A DNA stretch of 64,000 nucleotides from assembly GCA_934045075.1 (NCBI GenBank), contig OW203722.1, forward strand, positions 8,277,303 to 8,341,302. Reading direction: 5' to 3'. Position 1 is the stretch's first letter. Each line of letters begins with the position of its first letter. The notes below the pieces were generated by a model. That model was not told the origin of the DNA, searched no databases, and saw only the letters and a program-made list of their open reading frames with translations. This DNA comes from Yponomeuta sedellus (lineage: Eukaryota > Arthropoda > Insecta > Lepidoptera > Yponomeutidae). Positions 1 through 13,035 of the stretch are shown in pieces. The position numbers were made by a program, and so were the translations under genes.

Positions 1-16
1 CTCTCTCTCCATACTA

Positions 17-66
<50 letters not shown>

Positions 67-108
67 AAAAGGCCTGTGCCATGCAGTAGGGCGAGTATAG
101 GCTACACA
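1..108 (+). repeat. (CT)n microsatellite with attached repeat fragment
   Basis: Bases 1-62 are an almost pure CT run. It is followed by 'gaaaaggcctgtgccatgca', which matches the same junction at 30095-30155 and, reversed, at 53540-53600 and 62605-62690. This is a recurrent repeat in which a CT/GA run is flanked by a 'ggcctgtgccctgcagtggg' block, so it is an interspersed family and not an isolated microsatellite. Confidence 0.8.
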
Positions 109-2764
109 AAAAAAAATCGTAGAATGTAAGGAACTGTAATTACGAATAATTCATAATTTACTAGGTACTCTTTTCTTGACTTACCTACATTATACGATGG
201 TATCCCAAAATTTCACCTGAAAAATAAAATATATTTCGATGTATAAAGCAAAAGGCTTTATGTTGAAACAGAATTGAAAAAAGGAGTAACGTAACTCTCT
301 GTAACTTTCTTACAATAAATTACAAAGGTACATAATGATAAATAAAAATATTGGGTTTCTATAAATAGGAAACTAAATAAATTGATGTAGCAGCGGCTAC
401 ATATCACGTCTAGATAAGACTGAATAAACACATGAGTGTAACGGTTGCCTTACGAAGGTCAACTAGTGAATACGGACAAGAAAAACGTTCATATAATATA
501 AAATTATCCATGATGAATGAATAAACAATTCCGCGTTCATAACGTAATCAATGAGTTGTATGCAGGCAATAGTCTGTGAGCCGAATGTCGAGCTCATTGA
601 TCGATCGACTCTACAGGCACCACTACAGACACGCCTTGTCTCTACGGCCAGCTCACGCGCAAACAAAACCGGATGACGCACACAGAGGCGTGCGTGCCTG
701 TGTGCCCGCGTTCGTAAAGGATTTCCTACCTCCCCGCGCCCCGCTGCCCTCGCCCCTGCTGCAGACCTGTTGCGCTGCTACCGGAGTTACGCCGCATAGC
801 TACCCAGACTTGATGTGCTCGCTGCGCACGGACATAGCAAGCGACGCGCACGCACACCAGCGCGCACCACCATATCCAAACACTTTAATAAATGATCGTG
901 GCGCAGCACTCGTGAAATTGCCGTGCATCTCGTCTCATCGACATCTTTTATTAATCTGATATCTTCCATTACCGGTTACTGTGAAGTAAAACATCTAACC
1001 CGTTCGATTTATAGCCCCTCTCGTGGACGTAGCCGGATACGTGACATCATGTGATGCTAATTTGCTTCGGCACGGCGGCGCTATCATTTAGCATTATAAA
1101 TCTTATGCAGAATAGGTCATTACGAGCATATTAATATTTTAAACAATTTCGAATAAGACTAAGTTTCTTTTTTATTTCTGAAAAACGAAATAAATTTAAC
1201 AATCCTTGCTGTTTAATAATTAGTATGTTAAATTAAGCTTGTATGCATCTATCTTGAATAATCTTGATCAAGCTGGTTTATAGCTGCCAGCAATACAATT
1301 TTTTAAACAGTAATACTTACATATTTTTTAGAAGAAAGGATGAGTACCTATAGGCCGCCGTCTGTACTCTTAGGTTCTTAGGTTAAGAAATATCTGTGCA
1401 ATTTCCATTTTTATGTACAATAAAGTGTTCTATCTATATGAAAATGTTTGTAAAGTAAGGGTTGAATTTCCTCACAGTAAGATATTTGAAGGCTCTACTC
1501 GACCAACCAACTTAAACTGGCTGCAGGCTCTGAGCACAGTGAAAAACAGGTAGCACCGTTCCGCTGTATCGATCTTTATGTTATTTTATCTTTTTTATCT
1601 CCGGCCCGGTCCGGAGACTTCGAGTCAAACGGAAGTTGTAACGATTTTTAATCGTACCAAGTATCTCCGCAGGCCGGTTCGTAAGGCTGTTTTGGACAAC
1701 GAGTTTATATTTTATATATTTTTTGTAAACAACCACCGGAAACGGGCGAGAAAACGTGCCTACTTTATAGCAGATATCATCCATTACGCATGCGTCTCTC
1801 GGTAATAATGATAAGGAATATAGATAGTGCCATAAAATGTTCACTGAAACACTCTTGACTTCATCGTTCAAAATAATTACCTAAATGCCTACTATTTTAG
1901 AAAACAGTCATACTTATTCTGACTACCTCAATTCAGCTCTCAAAAACAGAACGCACTCTTCCTCCTTGAATATAAATAATATACTTTTGTGATAAACCCG
2001 CTATAAAATTCTGACGTATTCATATTATGTTAGTTCACAAGTACAACACTAGTCCCTGCAAGTTGTATAACAAAAAAATACGGATGCTCATTCATCAAGG
2101 TCTACTTGAAATAGCAAATTATACATCTGACAAGTAATCAGCTTCTATTGTTTTTTTCTACGAACTTGCATGTTCCCTATGAATCTTTAACATTAGTGTC
2201 AGATTTATTATTGGCGACCCTCGGAAGGCAACAAAATTGACACAGTCATCCTGTGAATTGCGTATTTTCGTTGAATTTTCAGCCATTCCAGTAACGTTGC
2301 GTGGGCGCGTGATAATGGCTCAAAATATCTACGCTCGCTCTCACCGCCCATGTCGTCCATCGAGAATCTTACTCTAGAGACAAAGTAATTGCTAACTATC
2401 CTTGCTGTACCTTTAAAACATACACTGTCCTAACCATACACAGACGTAACATAATTATGACCATGGTCTGTGCTGTGCGGTTTAATTTCAATATCTTAAA
2501 TACATATTTTTTACAAGCTTTTATTTAACTTCACTTGCATGCTCTGATCTTAGTTCAGATCTTGCAAGCCAAGTCGGAACCACTTTACTTCTGTGAAGTT
2601 GCGACTTTACGAAGTTACGACAAATTTTGCATGCTTGCTTATGCAGGAAATTATGTCCATACATTAAAATTAAACAAAAAATCATTGTTTCGTCACGAGG
2701 GCATTATATTATACGTTATTTTTTTACAGGTATTATTCTTATTTATAGGAACATAATATTTACC
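109..2764. other. Non-coding stretch with a CpG-rich patch
   Basis: Mostly AT-rich sequence with no convincing exon. Bases 560-960 are distinctly richer in GC and CpG than the surroundings. Open frames there (about 127 codons on plus, 60 on minus) show no recognisable domain and look like by-products of base composition. An unseen promoter or 5' UTR there cannot be excluded. Confidence 0.4.
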
Positions 2765-3010
2765 GTGAATTAATGCTGCAGTGAGGATGGTTTCTTCATG
2801 ACGGCACGCCTGAAAGTTGGTCAAACCTTGAAATGAGAGGCACTTTAAGCCGTTGGTGTCGGCTGACATGTAATGGCAGTTGTTAAGCCACGTCAGAGGC
2901 CTTATGAACGGCTTGATAACTTCTGACAGTAAGGCCCGCCACTGTCTTACAATCGTCCACCAACCCAGATTTGCCCCACCCCCCCCCACCCCGGTGGATT
3001 ACCTCGAAAC
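2765..3010 (-). repeat. Family A interspersed repeat
   Basis: Reverse-oriented copy sharing the blocks 'ggcccgccactgtcttacaa' and 'aagccacgtcagaggcctta' with copies at 12061, 17800, 32106, 49785, 53690 and 56640. The front end is altered and a C-run at about 2978-2988 replaces part of the consensus. Short open frames in it are by-products of the repeat. Confidence 0.85.
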
Positions 3011-5395
3011 TTTGGCCGAATATGACTTTCTTCCCATTACCGACAAGTGTGTTTTAAATTACATATTGTATTTAAACTAAATTATTTGCGCCTACGGCGA
3101 TACTCTCTTTTTGTACTTGATGGCAACATTTTGGACGGTACCAACGCAAGTTGTATTGGGCAGATTCAGATGCAGGGTGGACGCTGGAAGTGGCCGCTTA
3201 GTGCTCGCAAGTGGGTAGATTGTTATTTTAGAGGCGACTTCCGCTCGCGCGGGGCATCGCGCCAGTCAAATCCACGCCGAGATGCTAATATTAAATCAAA
3301 TGGCATTGTCATCATCACACTATGTATGGCCATAACTAAAATATCGATCATAGAAAGTTAGCCATAGTTTCATTTATTAGTAACTTGAGAAAATCATGTT
3401 TTACTTTCTCCTTCTAAATTGGTATTCTGTTTTTTTATTTGTAGAGATACAATAATCCTCATTTTATTAAAACTACCTAGGTACCTATTTATTAACCCAA
3501 ACCTGTAACCTAGACTTGGTCCGATTTTAAATGGTAGAACTAGATAGGTAACTAGTTAATATCGTTAATATTTCTCAAAACCTAGAACTTTTATGTCATT
3601 CTCATTCATTCACTCACTCAACGCATCTACAATTTCTAGTTAGGTCTGTTTTTGCCTGTAGATCATCATGAAGCACACGAAAAGGCATTTTTCATGAAGA
3701 ATTTTATCGTATGTTTGACTGAAAGATCGACTGTCAAGATGAAGAGATGCGTACGTTGTCGTCGGCAGCGGCGGCGCCAGCGCCTATTTATATCTCTTTG
3801 AACTAGCCGCTTTTTCTGTTTACGCTACTAGTTAACCTATTCATCCATGCTTACTGTTCTAAATAAATCTAGCGACATCCTTATTAGTTAAAGATTGCAT
3901 CTTTCGGATTCAATTTATAGATTGGCATATTATATGTAAATCACAAGAAAAGTAACAATAAATTCAATCAATACGTGCACATAGTTTCTGCAAAAAAAAA
4001 AATTAAATGCTTCGGCACTTCAAAATGTTTATTATTGTGAAAAGAATGTGGTGCGACTGGCAAAGCGAATAATACGACAGCGCAATCCGGTCCATTATAA
4101 TAAGTAATATAATGAGCCGCATTTGTTAGTCAAGGATCTCTTGGGAATAATCGATATTCATCCATCGCTTTACATTTAAACCGTCCTGGTCTGGAAGTTC
4201 GCTCGGCGTTCTATTAGAAGACATCCCGACAGAGCTGTTAGCTGATGCCGTAGAACCAGTTTCATTTAATCATCATAATAATTGCGTCCTCCGTTAAACC
4301 TATCCCCTGCAAGAGTGGTAGAGAGCACACATGTGACTTGTTACTAAACTTGTAATATCCCAGCCTCTGCTCTATTTCAAAATGAAAGACACGTCTTTGT
4401 TTAAAATGTACTATAACCAAGCGAGTACATGCTAAAGTTTACGACTACGTTATAAATCTATGAAATATCATTGTACATCAATGTAAGTACCTATTATTCA
4501 CCGTTATTAAAAAAACCTTTCAAGTGCGAGACCGACTCACGCACCGGGTTTCGTTATTATTAAATATTCGGTATTTACAAAAAAAACATGTGTTTTCTAT
4601 TGTGAACTTGCAATTTTTGTTATATTTTGTTAAACTTAAACAAAATAATTCAATCCAATAAAGACTTTCTTAACACCATCAAGAAATGGAAGCTGGAGTA
4701 TTTCGGACGTTACTATTATTTGGACCATCAAGACTCCTTCAACTCAAGGCAAGATTCCCAGAAGAAGGAGACCTGGGAGAGCAAAGATATCATGGCTACA
4801 CAACCTAGAACAGTGGTTTCTACGGAGTACTAGTTCCTTGTTCGTATTGGCTTCTAAAAGCATGATCGCCGAATTGGTTACCAACCTACAATGGGAGATA
4901 GCACCTAAAAAAGAAACTGTACCATAACCTTTGTGGAATTCCTGAGAAACCCCAGATTGAGTTTGTGTTTGGCAACAACGGCTCGTTTGTAGCGACTTTT
5001 TTGAGTTTTTCTCAGATTTCTGTTGTTCAAAATATCAGAGTTTATATATTTTTATTAAATGCGCTTTTTCCGTGCTCTACCAATGTCGCAGACCTCAGCA
5101 AATCGTTGTCCGAAGTGTCTAGAAAGTACATTCCATCCATTTAACACATAATATATGTGTTATAATTATAAGGTTTTAAGCATTATCTAACAATCAGCAC
5201 CACTTCAAAGCACAAAGACGTAAAAGTTAAAAATAACAATAATAATTTCAAAGAAAACAAAAAAATTCAAAAGTCGTAAAACAAAAAGATTTTGAAAGAC
5301 AGACTTGTTTCAAGAATTGCCTACAAAAGAAATAATCCTTTATACAATATGTCCCACCCATCAAAGAAATATCAATAGATTCATAAAAATAAAGA
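3011..5395. other. Non-coding stretch
   Basis: No exon recognised. A short GC-rich patch lies at about 3750-3785. At about 4518-4550 is a fragment of a common repeat whose core is a 'caagtgcgagtcggac'-like block, also seen near 23625 and 54210. The rest is AT-rich and featureless to me. Confidence 0.4.
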
Positions 5396-5572
5396 GGTTC
5401 GAAATTTCACTGATGCCGTGAGTCGCCCATTGGCTCAATTGTTAGAGCACGGATAGCCAGAGGTTGCGGGTTCGAATCCCGGCATGGGTGAAAATTTTTA
5501 GCCTCTAAATAGGTTTTTAAATTTGTTCCTTAGCACGGGTTAGTGCATTAAAATAAAAATGGTATAATCATA
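5396..5572 (+). repeat. tRNA-headed SINE, family B
   Basis: The head resembles a tRNA: a box-A-like segment at 5431-5448 (tggctcaattgttagagc) and a box-B match 'ggttcgaatcc' at 5469-5479. The body 'tagcctctaaataggttttt' and an A-rich tail follow. The same unit recurs at 41400, 43225, 48990, 58612 and 61848. It would be transcribed by RNA polymerase III and mobilised by a partner LINE; these are family properties, not seen here. Confidence 0.9.
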
Positions 5573-7140
5573 AAAATTACCTTAAGAAACGTAGGATAAA
5601 TATCAAAAGAAATATGTTCCCTCCCGGAAAATAGATTCGACAAAGCGCTTTCTAACTGGTTGATTCAAAAATGTATATACAGTATGAATGATTATTTTAA
5701 AACACAATGAATTTTAAATGCATCTATGACATCTTATATTCCTGACATTGTATAATAATCTTGTAAATAATATAGCCTTTCTAATTTTTTATTATAATAT
5801 TTGTATACCATATTATGGTGCTACACGCTTGTCCATAACAATGTATCATATAATATCTACAAGTACCGTGTTTGCTCACAAATATATTGACAGGTAATGC
5901 TCTTTCCTGAAGATAATGAGTGACTGGTACGAATACTCAGCGGCATCAGTGCACTCCACAGTCTAAACGAATGCACTGAAAAGGATTCAAGTAGACTCGT
6001 ATTAGGGACAGGAATCTGACGGAGATGTGAGTTTAATTGTCTTACAGATTCACTCCAGAGAACAAAAAGCGCACTTTAACACTAATAAACAACAAGTTTT
6101 ACGCTTGTCTTGCCGTTTTTAGTAGCCAAACTGAAAACATATTATTTTATGTAACAATATGCAATTTGTAAAAAATTAAGATGAACCTTTTCCTTTTTGT
6201 GGCCTAACAGATAGTCCTATAAAAACCAGACAGACCGACAAACACACAGACAGGGCACGCTTTTTTGTGCCCCGTTGACATTCTTCGGCTAAGGAACTCT
6301 AAAAACGATTGAGCAGAACTTCTAGGTACCTCCTCACTTCTTATTCTGATAAGCATGTTATCTGTACGACTGTATTATCTATGTCTGCGCGATACATCGA
6401 GAAAAAATATTTGGTCAACATCACCAAGGCCACGTCTTACGCGGAACTCTCGATACGAGAAACGAAAATGCCGAAAAAATACCTTTTTTAATAGGTGAGT
6501 TAGGCGTGTACGCAGTACTCAATCAAAAGAGTCGTAGCAATGTCACTACGGTGACTTTTGGATCGATATTCAAAGTCAAAGACGTTATCTTTATGGCGGT
6601 CGTAAAATCATGGCATCCGACATGCATCGCTTTATTTGAAAAGGTTCTGTCTTCTTGAAGCGTCTCCAGATATACATAGGTGTTATTTTATCAATTGCAT
6701 TTATTGTAGTGACTCAATAGAGAATCAATTTATCCTTTGTTCTGGTATACGATTTAACGAGTAGAGGGACAATTCCTTCGTCCACAACGTTTAAGTCACG
6801 ACACAATTCACTTCGTGTTGTTACCCGCTGTGGCTTTACTTGAAAGAGATCACCGTTTCAACAGATTTATTTTTCGTTTAATGATTCTTTCTTGTCATTA
6901 CTTTTAACCGTCTGTAGGATGGAAATGAATGTGCGTTGAATACTAGTACCGAAATGAATTTTTATTGCATAGAAATCTTGATAGAACCGGATCGTGGATT
7001 TCACAATTTGGTATTATTGTTCATGTAATTTAAACAGTTAACAAGCACTTACCTGTAAGCTCATAATCAGAAAATTAATAAATACTAGTTCTTTTTCAAC
7101 TAAACATAATATATTGAAGACAGCTAAAGAAATATAAGAA
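5573..7140. other. Non-coding stretch
   Basis: AT-rich sequence with no exon, tRNA or clear repeat recognised. A 60-codon plus-strand frame at 6309-6491 lacks any family resemblance. Confidence 0.35.
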
Positions 7141-7205
7141 CCTATTAAGAGGCTAAAATTGTCCTTAGCACGGGTTAATGCATTAAAAATAAAAATAGTA
7201 TAAAG
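7141..7205 (+). repeat. Family B SINE tail fragment
   Basis: Only the 3' part is present ('gtccttagcacgggttaatg' followed by an A-rich tail), matching the end of the copy at 5396-5572. It is a 5'-truncated insertion. Confidence 0.75.
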
Positions 7206-7344
7206 AAATATATTTAACTTTACTCAAAAATACTTTGTTACTTATAGTAAAAATACCGGTATGTTTGTGAATTTCGTGTATGTCAGTCTGTTGTGATAGA
7301 GAAACTTCGTAGGTATTATCACGACTCTGTTTCTCTTCAGTAAC

Positions 7345-7460
7345 GAGATTGATAAATCCGCCTATAGCGGGCCTTTCTTCAGGGCAAAGACCTTCTCTCA
7401 TAGTGAGAGAGTATCGGCTTAATCACCACATGAGACCGCCGCAGTTGACGATTTCAAGCC
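7345..7460 (+). repeat. Fragment of the GA-rich interspersed repeat
   Basis: A 'gcaaagaccttctctcatag' block, a GAGAG tract and 'tcggcttaatcaccac' match the order seen at 15301-15400 and 53550-53605. It is degenerate and without coding capacity. Confidence 0.65.
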
Positions 7461-8900
7461 CAAAGCTGCAAATTCGTGATTACATTACAAAAAAAATATT
7501 TTCATAACTCAGGGTAGCCTTCGTTGAGGCGCAATACGGGACAGACAGCGAGTAAACAGGAAGCCCTCAGTAGTCGTCTGAGACGCGAGTTGGCAACTCT
7601 TCAAGCACCACGTGCTTGTGCCCAGCGAACGCTGCGCACACGATTCGATCACATTGGTACTACTAAAAATTATCTAGATATAAAGAATATACTCACCTCC
7701 TTAAGTAGGTATATTCGGCTGTAGCAGCATGACAGCGGCTCGATCACCCGTACCAAAACGAAATAGAGCGCATGACATAATATTTTAAACGTGCTCTGCA
7801 CTAGCACGGATAGCACATTTCGACACATTCATCCAGTCCATTTGTCAGTGTTTTATCACTCGACAAATGGTCAGTTTTAAAGGCATTTTTAGTTGTATCC
7901 GCTCTCAATGTAGAGTTATTGATCTTCGATCAACACTGGCAATACAATACATTTCTAGAACGCCGTTTCAAGTCCACATGGATGTATAGTTCATAAAAAA
8001 ATGCTGACAAAAACTTGCAATTCTGCCCGCAGTAGCATATGGGCAGGGTGGATGGCAGGAACAAAAGCCGCGTTCAAATATGCGTTACAGATGTGCTGTC
8101 CACACAACACATGTCCGAGACTTGAACAATGCACTCTATTGCTGTCAGTGCCATAAAAATAATTATTAATTCCATGTACATAAACACGTTATAAAAATGC
8201 AAATAATTTCCTGTTTTGAATATTCGTATCGTACCCGTAATGGGCTCTTGCAACTTCAAACATGCAATAGTCTGCACTGTGTGAAATTTCAGGGCGTATT
8301 AATACCTCATCATCAGAATGATTATGTACTCTTTTAGAGACATGACGAAAAACTGGCAATTTACATTTGATCGTCCATTATGTACGAAGCGTAGACCATT
8401 GAGATGACATAGTTATATTTGTGTCAAATAAAATATTCTCTACTCTACTTAGAGTTGAGATACTTCACATCCACATTTTTATCATCTTTACCTTTGTTGA
8501 ATAAAGATTGTTTACACAAAGTTAATTTAAATAAAGAAGCCGTAAAGAATGAATATGGATGGTTATACTCAAAAGTCAACTATAGAGCAATAGGTATCCT
8601 AAATTCTAAAAATACTTGCCCGTGACTTGAATATGAATGTTCACTCCAATCTAATCTAGTCCCACACGCGACAGCCTCGTTTCTCTAACCTAACTTGTAA
8701 CAGATTTTATTTATATATTTTTCATCATACATGTGTGATACAATTACATATCATTGATGGTTTTGAAGACAGTCATGTAGCAATGGAAGACTTCAAAACT
8801 GAAGCAATTTTTATTTTGTTACATAGGTACACCTAGTATACAATACAATGATTATAGGTTAGTTGATTTGTCAAATACAGTGATCGTTTATTATGAATGA
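7461..8900. other. Non-coding stretch
   Basis: No gene or repeat recognised with confidence. Several open frames of 60-70 codons lack domains, plausible splice sites or recognisable products. Confidence 0.35.
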
Positions 8901-9060
8901 ATTAGTGAATGACAGATCGGCCATGTTGTTTGTTTACGCGTGCGCTGCGCATCGCGCGATCGGTTGGAGTCGGGCACGCTCGCCAGCGCTCGCCACCTCG
9001 AAATAGCACGCACCAACACCGAAGAGTGCGGTCGACGACCCCGCGCCCTGCTACACCGAA
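8871..9060 (-). promoter_or_regulatory. GC-rich block upstream of an ATGGCC start (weak candidate)
   Basis: A CpG-dense block (about 8930-9055) precedes, on the minus strand, an ATG at 8922-8924 in favourable context (acaacATGGCC). Only 17 codons follow before a stop at 8871-8873, and I see no strong donor before that stop. The arrangement looks like a 5' UTR with a start, but it could be chance next to a dispersed repeat that begins at about 9055. Confidence 0.2.
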
Positions 9061-9520
9061 ATATTGGAACTCTCTACTTTTGTTTGGTTGGATCAATTCA
9101 ATCCTTTCTCTGATTCTAGCATAGGTCACTGGCAATAGGCTCGCTTCCATTGAATGGTTGACCAGCGGAAAGTTGAACGTGTGGACGGTATGTACTTATA
9201 GGTAAAATATTTTTGGAAAATTTTTATTCATGACTTGACTTAGCTGGCGACTTGAACAAAAAGTTTACTTGATTTGATATAGCTTTTGTTATTAATCAAA
9301 ATGCTATTCGTTTTTAATCGAAAAACGAATAGCAGGGATTTTCAAACTGTGATTTCATGAAGTTGACGGCAAAATCAGACGCAAAATTGAGAAAGTGGGG
9401 GGTTTCATTCAAAGACAATAAAAAAATGCAGCCTATTTTATCACAAAGCAGCAAAATTTCTTGAACTGGTAGCGACATCTGTCTTTAGCAGATACTTGTA
9501 TAGAATAAGATACATTCACT
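9055..9520 (+). repeat. Dispersed repeat, copy 1
   Basis: Shares ordered blocks with 10630-11015: 'cactggcaataggctcgctt', 'tggttgaccagcggaaagtt' and 'aaatttcttgaactggtagc'. The copies lie 1.55 kb apart in the same orientation and have diverged. No coding frame is shared, so a non-autonomous element is likely. Confidence 0.75.
9302..9334. repeat. Perfect 14-bp hairpin
   Basis: Arms TGCTATTCGTTTTT and AAAAACGAATAGCA enclose a 5-nt loop. It lies inside dispersed repeat copy 1 and is not obvious in copy 2. Confidence 0.8.
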
Positions 9521-10629
9521 CGTTTAGGGGTAGATTATAGTCCGATTTAGTTTTAAAAACTTTGGGCGTTCGTGTAAAAGACATATCCAAAGTTTCCCAT
9601 AAGGTGTTAGGTCCGTTGGAATAAAATTTTTATCGTATCAGTTACAATTTAAATAATACAGCTTACATCCTGCGCCATCTATTGGCGATAAAAAGAATGA
9701 AACCAAACAAGATAGTGATTTTTTGAAGATTGAGACGGGTAATGAAGTACGTATTGCTAAACCCATTGCAGGGTTATATTATAATAAATAAGAAGTTCGA
9801 AGATACGCCCTACATTGATAAAAAAGCATTTTTTTTTTGTAAGTGTCCGCTTACCAAAGTCGAAAAAAATAGGATCTGTCGCTGTAAACAACCTATATTT
9901 GAATTCCAATAAAAACGATGTCGTCTCAAATATTTATCAGTCTTGAGTTAGAACCACGGAGTGATTTATAAACAAACTTGCAGGAATCATACACACCATT
10001 GGTCGCGCATTCCCGAGGGATGACTCCTCGGCGTAGCTGACTCGGGTATGTCCTCAATGGGTCTCAATAATTAGCTGTACAATATTGATTTTTTCGGTCT
10101 TATACCTAATTAAGTTGAAAGTTACAAAAGTATTCCAGAACATCTTACGAATGATAGACAGATTGGTACCTTGTAAAAGAAGGTATCACTTTCTAATGTA
10201 ATACATAAAATCCCGTGTCACAGTGTTGGTAATCGAACTCCTCCAAACCATCTTTTCCGATTATTATAAAATTTCTTGTGTAAATTTGGTAGGTCTGAGG
10301 ATAAGCTGTAAGCTATTAATATGGCAAAACAATGTTTGCTGCGGTTATTTATTAGGCATAACTATGAATGAGCATCGCATTAAATAATACTCGCAAGGAA
10401 AAAATTAAACTTCGCGAGGAAACCTACAATATCCAGCGCTCCAGTCAGATGTGGCATGACATTTTTTGGCGCTAGAAACAGACAATTTTTTTAATTTTGA
10501 TTAAGATTGCCTCAGTTGTGTAGGAAGTAAGGAAGCACAATTAAACACAAATTGTGATGTCTAAACTAAGACAAGAGGATGGTCGCCAATCGCAAATATT
10601 CGAATTCGGGTTTGACTTCATTTTTTGAC
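9521..10629. other. Non-coding stretch
   Basis: AT-rich, with no exon or named repeat recognised. The plus-strand 60-codon frame at 9730-9912 has no family signature. Confidence 0.35.
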
Positions 10630-11015
10630 CAATAAGCTACTGGATTCCACTTTTCTTTGGTGGGGTCAATTTAATCCTTTTCTGATATTAGCAAAGATCA
10701 TTGGCAATAGGCTCGCTTCTTTCTAAATGGTTGACCAGAGGAAAGTTGAACGAGTGGACGGATAAGATAAGACGATAAGATAAAAAATTTTGATCGTGAG
10801 GAGGCTTGACCAAAAAACTTAGTTTAATTCAGATTTTGTTAACGATTCGAAACTAATCGCCGGATTTTCAGATTGCAAATTGATAAAGTTGACGATAAAC
10901 TTAGCCGAAATATGAAAAAACGGGAGGTTTCTCCTGTTTGCAAACGAAAAACTATCTATCGCACAGCTAAATTTCTTGTACTGGTAGTGACATCTCCCTT
11001 TAGCAGATTTAGTTA
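10630..11015 (+). repeat. Dispersed repeat, copy 2
   Basis: Same ordered blocks as 9055-9520, including 'cattggcaataggctcgctt' and 'aaatttcttgtactggtagt'. A run of 'gataagataagac' (about 10760-10775) interrupts the similarity. Confidence 0.75.
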
Positions 11016-12060
11016 CTTTTCATGAACAGGTTAAACCTCCGCCATGACATATATATTATAATTATTAGGTAATTGTAAACAAACCCGTAAGTCTGCGTCG
11101 CAAGAGCGTAGGTAACCATTCGTAGTTTGAGGAAAACAAATCAAAAGATCTTGATAGTGGACAACATGAAATCTATAATTAATAATATGCTTCTATGAAT
11201 TTGTAACTAGAGATGCCTTCTTCCAAGTTATTATTAAAATGCCCATTTTCATTCACCGTTCTCTTTAGTACCTACATTTTGTCATTTCATTATCATATAG
11301 GTCATTGAGACCTTTTTATCGATTTGAGATCATATTTAGGTTCGTTGGGCCAATTAGGTAATAGGTATATTATTTATAATGAATTTTTATATGAACCAAC
11401 TAGTATATTGGTGGCGCCGATACCGTATACTTAGTTACTGATTTCTCTATCTACGATATCTCTCCCTTATCTTTATAAGATTTAATGTATTGTATGTGTA
11501 GGTATATTATTTGAGCAAGAATTTTGCACTAAATGCATTCTCACTATCCTATATTTATGTAGATTTTAGCACAACTTTGCGGCGAATGTGGAAGGGACCG
11601 CGATTATCTGGATTACATCGATGAGTCGACCGACGCACATTTCCGTGTTGAAACCGTTTCGCGTCTCTTCTCTGTCTGAGTCCGTCTCTCCGCAGACGAT
11701 ACCGGCGCTATTTTAGGAGTAGAGTAGGTAACATCACCATCATGCCGTTGCAGACCTACCTATTTCGTCTGTTTTGTGCACTAAGAATGTTTAGACCTAA
11801 CGAGTTGGTTAGGTAGTTAATTACCTATGTGACGAAACACGTAGATAATTCCGATATATTTTTGCTAACCACTTTTCTTCAGTATTCCCTCGCAATTCTC
11901 ATAACCGCGGCTTTTGAAGTCTGGTAAAAATAGGTTTCCTTTTAATCATTTCACAGTAGTGATATTGGAAAGTTTTCTAAAGTAATTAAAATCTTCATTG
12001 TTACGAGGGTACCGACTGCCATTTATGTCATAAGTGTGTTTTATTTTATTTTATAATATT
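11016..12060. other. Non-coding stretch
   Basis: AT-rich sequence. A somewhat more GC-rich patch at 11580-11720 carries no recognisable frame or splice signal. Confidence 0.35.
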
Positions 12061-12305
12061 TTTCCATGTTTCGCAAGGCACGTTAAGCCGTTGGTGCCGG
12101 CTGTCATGTAAAGACAGACGTTAAGCCATGTTAGAGGCCTTATGGGCGGCTTGATAACTTCCAGCAGTGAGGCCCGCCACTGTCTTACAATTCTCCACCA
12201 ACCCGGACTTGGCCCACGTGGTGGAGTATGGCCTAACCTTTCTGCGATGTACGAAGAGACCCGTGCCCCAACAGTGGGGACATAGAAGGGTTGATATCGA
12301 TTTTT
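12061..12305 (-). repeat. Family A interspersed repeat
   Basis: Well-preserved reverse copy, running from 'gcaaggcacgttaagccgtt' to the 'ccccaacagtggggacatag' end. The 85-codon minus frame across it reads the repeat and is not a gene. Confidence 0.9.
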
Positions 12306-12339
12306 CACACTATAAAAGCAATCTGAGGCCTAATTAAAC

Positions 12340-12440
12340 CCACCATATCCTGAGCGAATCCAGTCGTCTAACTGTCAAATTCCATACTAATTTGACAGTT
12401 CAACGATTAAAATAGTTCAGAATTGGTGCGCGTAAATATA
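12340..12440. repeat. Small foldback repeat
   Basis: Inner arms aactgtcaaatt and aatttgacagtt face each other across a short spacer, and a 'cctgagcgaatcc' block lies outside. A related copy is at 26685-26745. Likely a miniature non-autonomous element. Confidence 0.6.
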
Positions 12441-13035
12441 AGGCTGAACTGTGGGTAAACGCTGGTACTCCTAATAAGAATGAGAATATAATATTTTTTA
12501 TTGCTTGTGTGCAAATCTGGAATTCACATCAATAAATATAGAATTTCAACATTTAAGAAGGTATCTAAGCCTTATCAGCTTATGTATATTTGATAACGGA
12601 ATTTAGGTCAATATGTGAAGTTAAATATTGCAAAAAGCTGTGGTCTGAACAAGTTTTAAAGGAAATGCCTGTTTATCAAGGTCGAACCGAAGTTAAACAT
12701 TCGATTTAGAACTTTGGATATTTCGGTGTTTGGATGCTTATCACGCAATCACTATTTCAGTACCTACTTTGTAGTAAATAATTGTGGATTTTATAAAGTT
12801 CAGCTTATTATTATTAATAATAGGTACGTTTATTGCAAATAAGTAAACTGTACGATGGCATTGTATTTTGCCATCGTAATGTATCACAAGTATTTTGTAT
12901 CATTCAACCGCAGGAGAGATTGAAAATAAATGATGGGTAGGACTTAAAGCACAATATAAAATAACAAAACCTGTATTTTCAGGAGACGGTCTATCTGACG
13001 CAAGTAATTGACAACGTCTGCTGTTCCTTGATTCT
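12441..13035. other. Non-coding stretch
   Basis: AT-rich sequence with nothing recognised, apart from a short inverted pair around 12853-12880 ('acgatggcattgta' and 'ttgccatcgtaatg'). Confidence 0.35.

Noticed and set aside
576..959. 127-codon plus-strand frame in the CpG-rich patch
   Set aside because: No domain, low-complexity Pro/Ala/His-rich content, no splice sites, and an overlapping minus frame of similar quality.
5431..5490. Possible tRNA gene
   Set aside because: Box A and B are present but no full cloverleaf forms, and the same unit with the same flanking body recurs at many sites, so it is a SINE. The same reasoning applies to the other tRNA-like heads.
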